Source: Diphasiastrum complanatum | Taxonomy: Eukaryota; Streptophyta; Lycopodiopsida; Lycopodiales; Lycopodiaceae | Assembly: GCA_029204225.1 (NCBI GenBank) | Contig: CM055107.1 | Span: forward strand, 51,353,227-51,417,226 | Length of the DNA stretch: 64,000 bases | Direction: 5' to 3' | Shown: in pieces, positions 63,355-64,000 of the stretch | Numbering within the stretch: the first letter of the stretch is position 1 | How the letters are laid out: each line of letters opens with the position of its first letter | The notes under the pieces: generated by a model | What the model was told of the DNA's origin: nothing | The model's database searches: none | What the model saw: only the letters and a program-made list of their open reading frames with translations | Program-made: the position numbers and the translations under genes

Positions 63355-64000
63355 TCAGTGAAATCTACTGTGAACCAAGTAACCCTGTAAGTTACGAGCC
63401 CGGAGCCAACAGATGATAGGCCGTCCGAAAAGTGTCGATAACTGCGGATCTTTCAGGAATGCGTCCGAGAGTTTAGGGTTTAGGAATGCCCCAAGGTTTA
63501 GAGCCTGAGTAAAAGGAGAGTGCTCAAGCTTCAGCACCAGGGGGGCCCGCCGAACTCTAGGAGGACCAGGAAGACATGCATCGAGAAGAGTAGATCTATC
63601 ACTGTATGAAGCAGCAGCAGCAAAGCAAAGCAGGATGAATGCTCTGGGATAGCCACGAGCACGCAAGCGCTGATAAAAGCTGTGTCGAAGAGCAAGAAAC
63701 CCATCCAAGGTACTTTCTCTGAGAATATAACGCTGAAGCTCGCCAAGAATGAAAGCACGCTTCTGGTGACGCGGGTGGCAGGAAGACCAAGGTAAATACT
63801 GATACCTGTTAAGGCTCTTCTGATGACAACTGGAAGAAAGGATACCAGAAGAGCGAAAAGCAGCATCCTTCGAAAAACAAATGTCGAGGATATCTATACT
63901 GAAGTCCGAAATCTGCCAGTGTATATGAATGGAGTCCACCAAGGAATCATACCTAGAGAGCCAATGCTCAAGAGAAGTGCGAGAACCCTGCCAGATACCA
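63355..64000 (-). pseudogene. Penelope-like reverse transcriptase, C-terminal part (partial)
   Basis: An open frame enters from the right edge and stops at 63355. Visible blocks: GIWQGSRTSLEHWLSRYDSL, FSIDILDICFSKD, then RYQYLPWSSCHPRHQKRAFI, LGELQRYILRES, LRHSFYQRLRARGYPRAFI and finally IICWLRARNLQGYLVHSRF. The HPrH.KRAFI.GEL.RY and RLRARGYP motifs and the ending RNL..YLV.S are typical of the thumb and end of Penelope-like RTs and their relatives. The catalytic YxDD region would lie beyond the window. No GIY-YIG endonuclease follows the RT. Whether the protein is intact cannot be judged from this part; I use the pseudogene type because it is partial. Confidence 0.7.

Overview
The window is nuclear DNA from a land plant with a large, transposon-rich genome. 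Evidence for this is TTTAGGG/CCCTAAA telomeric repeats, a D-type plant cyclin with six exons, abundant Ty1/copia and Ty3/gypsy elements primed by initiator-Met tRNA, hAT transposons, and host introns of about 20 kb. Such introns would suit a fern, lycophyte or gymnosperm better than a compact angiosperm, but the species cannot be named from the sequence.

Two host genes are visible. A complete CYCD gene (76-1728, plus strand, about 374 aa, LxCxE motif at the N terminus) lies at the left edge. The second is a 5-formyltetrahydrofolate cyclo-ligase-like gene (COG0212/MTHFSD family) on the minus strand. Its last four exons lie at 15.6-18.5 kb, one 91-bp exon at 38.7 kb and its first exon at 59.5 kb, so it spans about 44 kb. 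Splice phases match through all six exons, and one intron uses a GC-AG donor. Nearly everything from 18.5 to 59.5 kb is therefore intronic to this gene.

Region by region: 2.2-6.1 kb holds short repeats, a foldback and broken copia elements. 6-9 kb is AT-rich and includes a degenerate repeat field. 9.3-14.9 kb holds more copia fragments and carries an inverted copy of a 1,420-bp segment from the left. 18,814-30,119 is a complete hAT transposon (8-bp target duplication) with a complete chromovirus-type gypsy element (21,019-27,420, 5-bp target duplication) nested in its transposase gene. 30,390-34,029 is a small hAT-type element carrying a truncated second copy of that gypsy family, and 35,869-36,524 is a sister element inside a degraded gypsy. 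39,423-49,547 is a second gypsy family (C, minus) with a third (D, plus, 43,798-49,064) nested in its gag gene. 49.5-52.75 kb holds two gypsy remnants, the second split by element F (52,752-58,444). F keeps its LTRs, gag and chromodomain, but a tryptophan-rich, internally duplicated segment replaces most of pol.

The right end is the most unusual part. An outward-facing pair of telomeric arrays, (CCCTAAA)n then (TTTAGGG)n, flanks a 1.1-kb GC-rich spacer. To its right come a (GA)n tract, a complete-looking minimal type I hammerhead ribozyme (62,774-62,821, minus strand), small covarying hairpin repeats, and the C-terminal part of a Penelope-like reverse transcriptase (minus strand, open at the window edge). 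The order and orientation are those expected of a Penelope-like retroelement primed from a telomeric G-strand end.

Coordinates and repeat comparisons were made by eye; no alignment or profile search was run.
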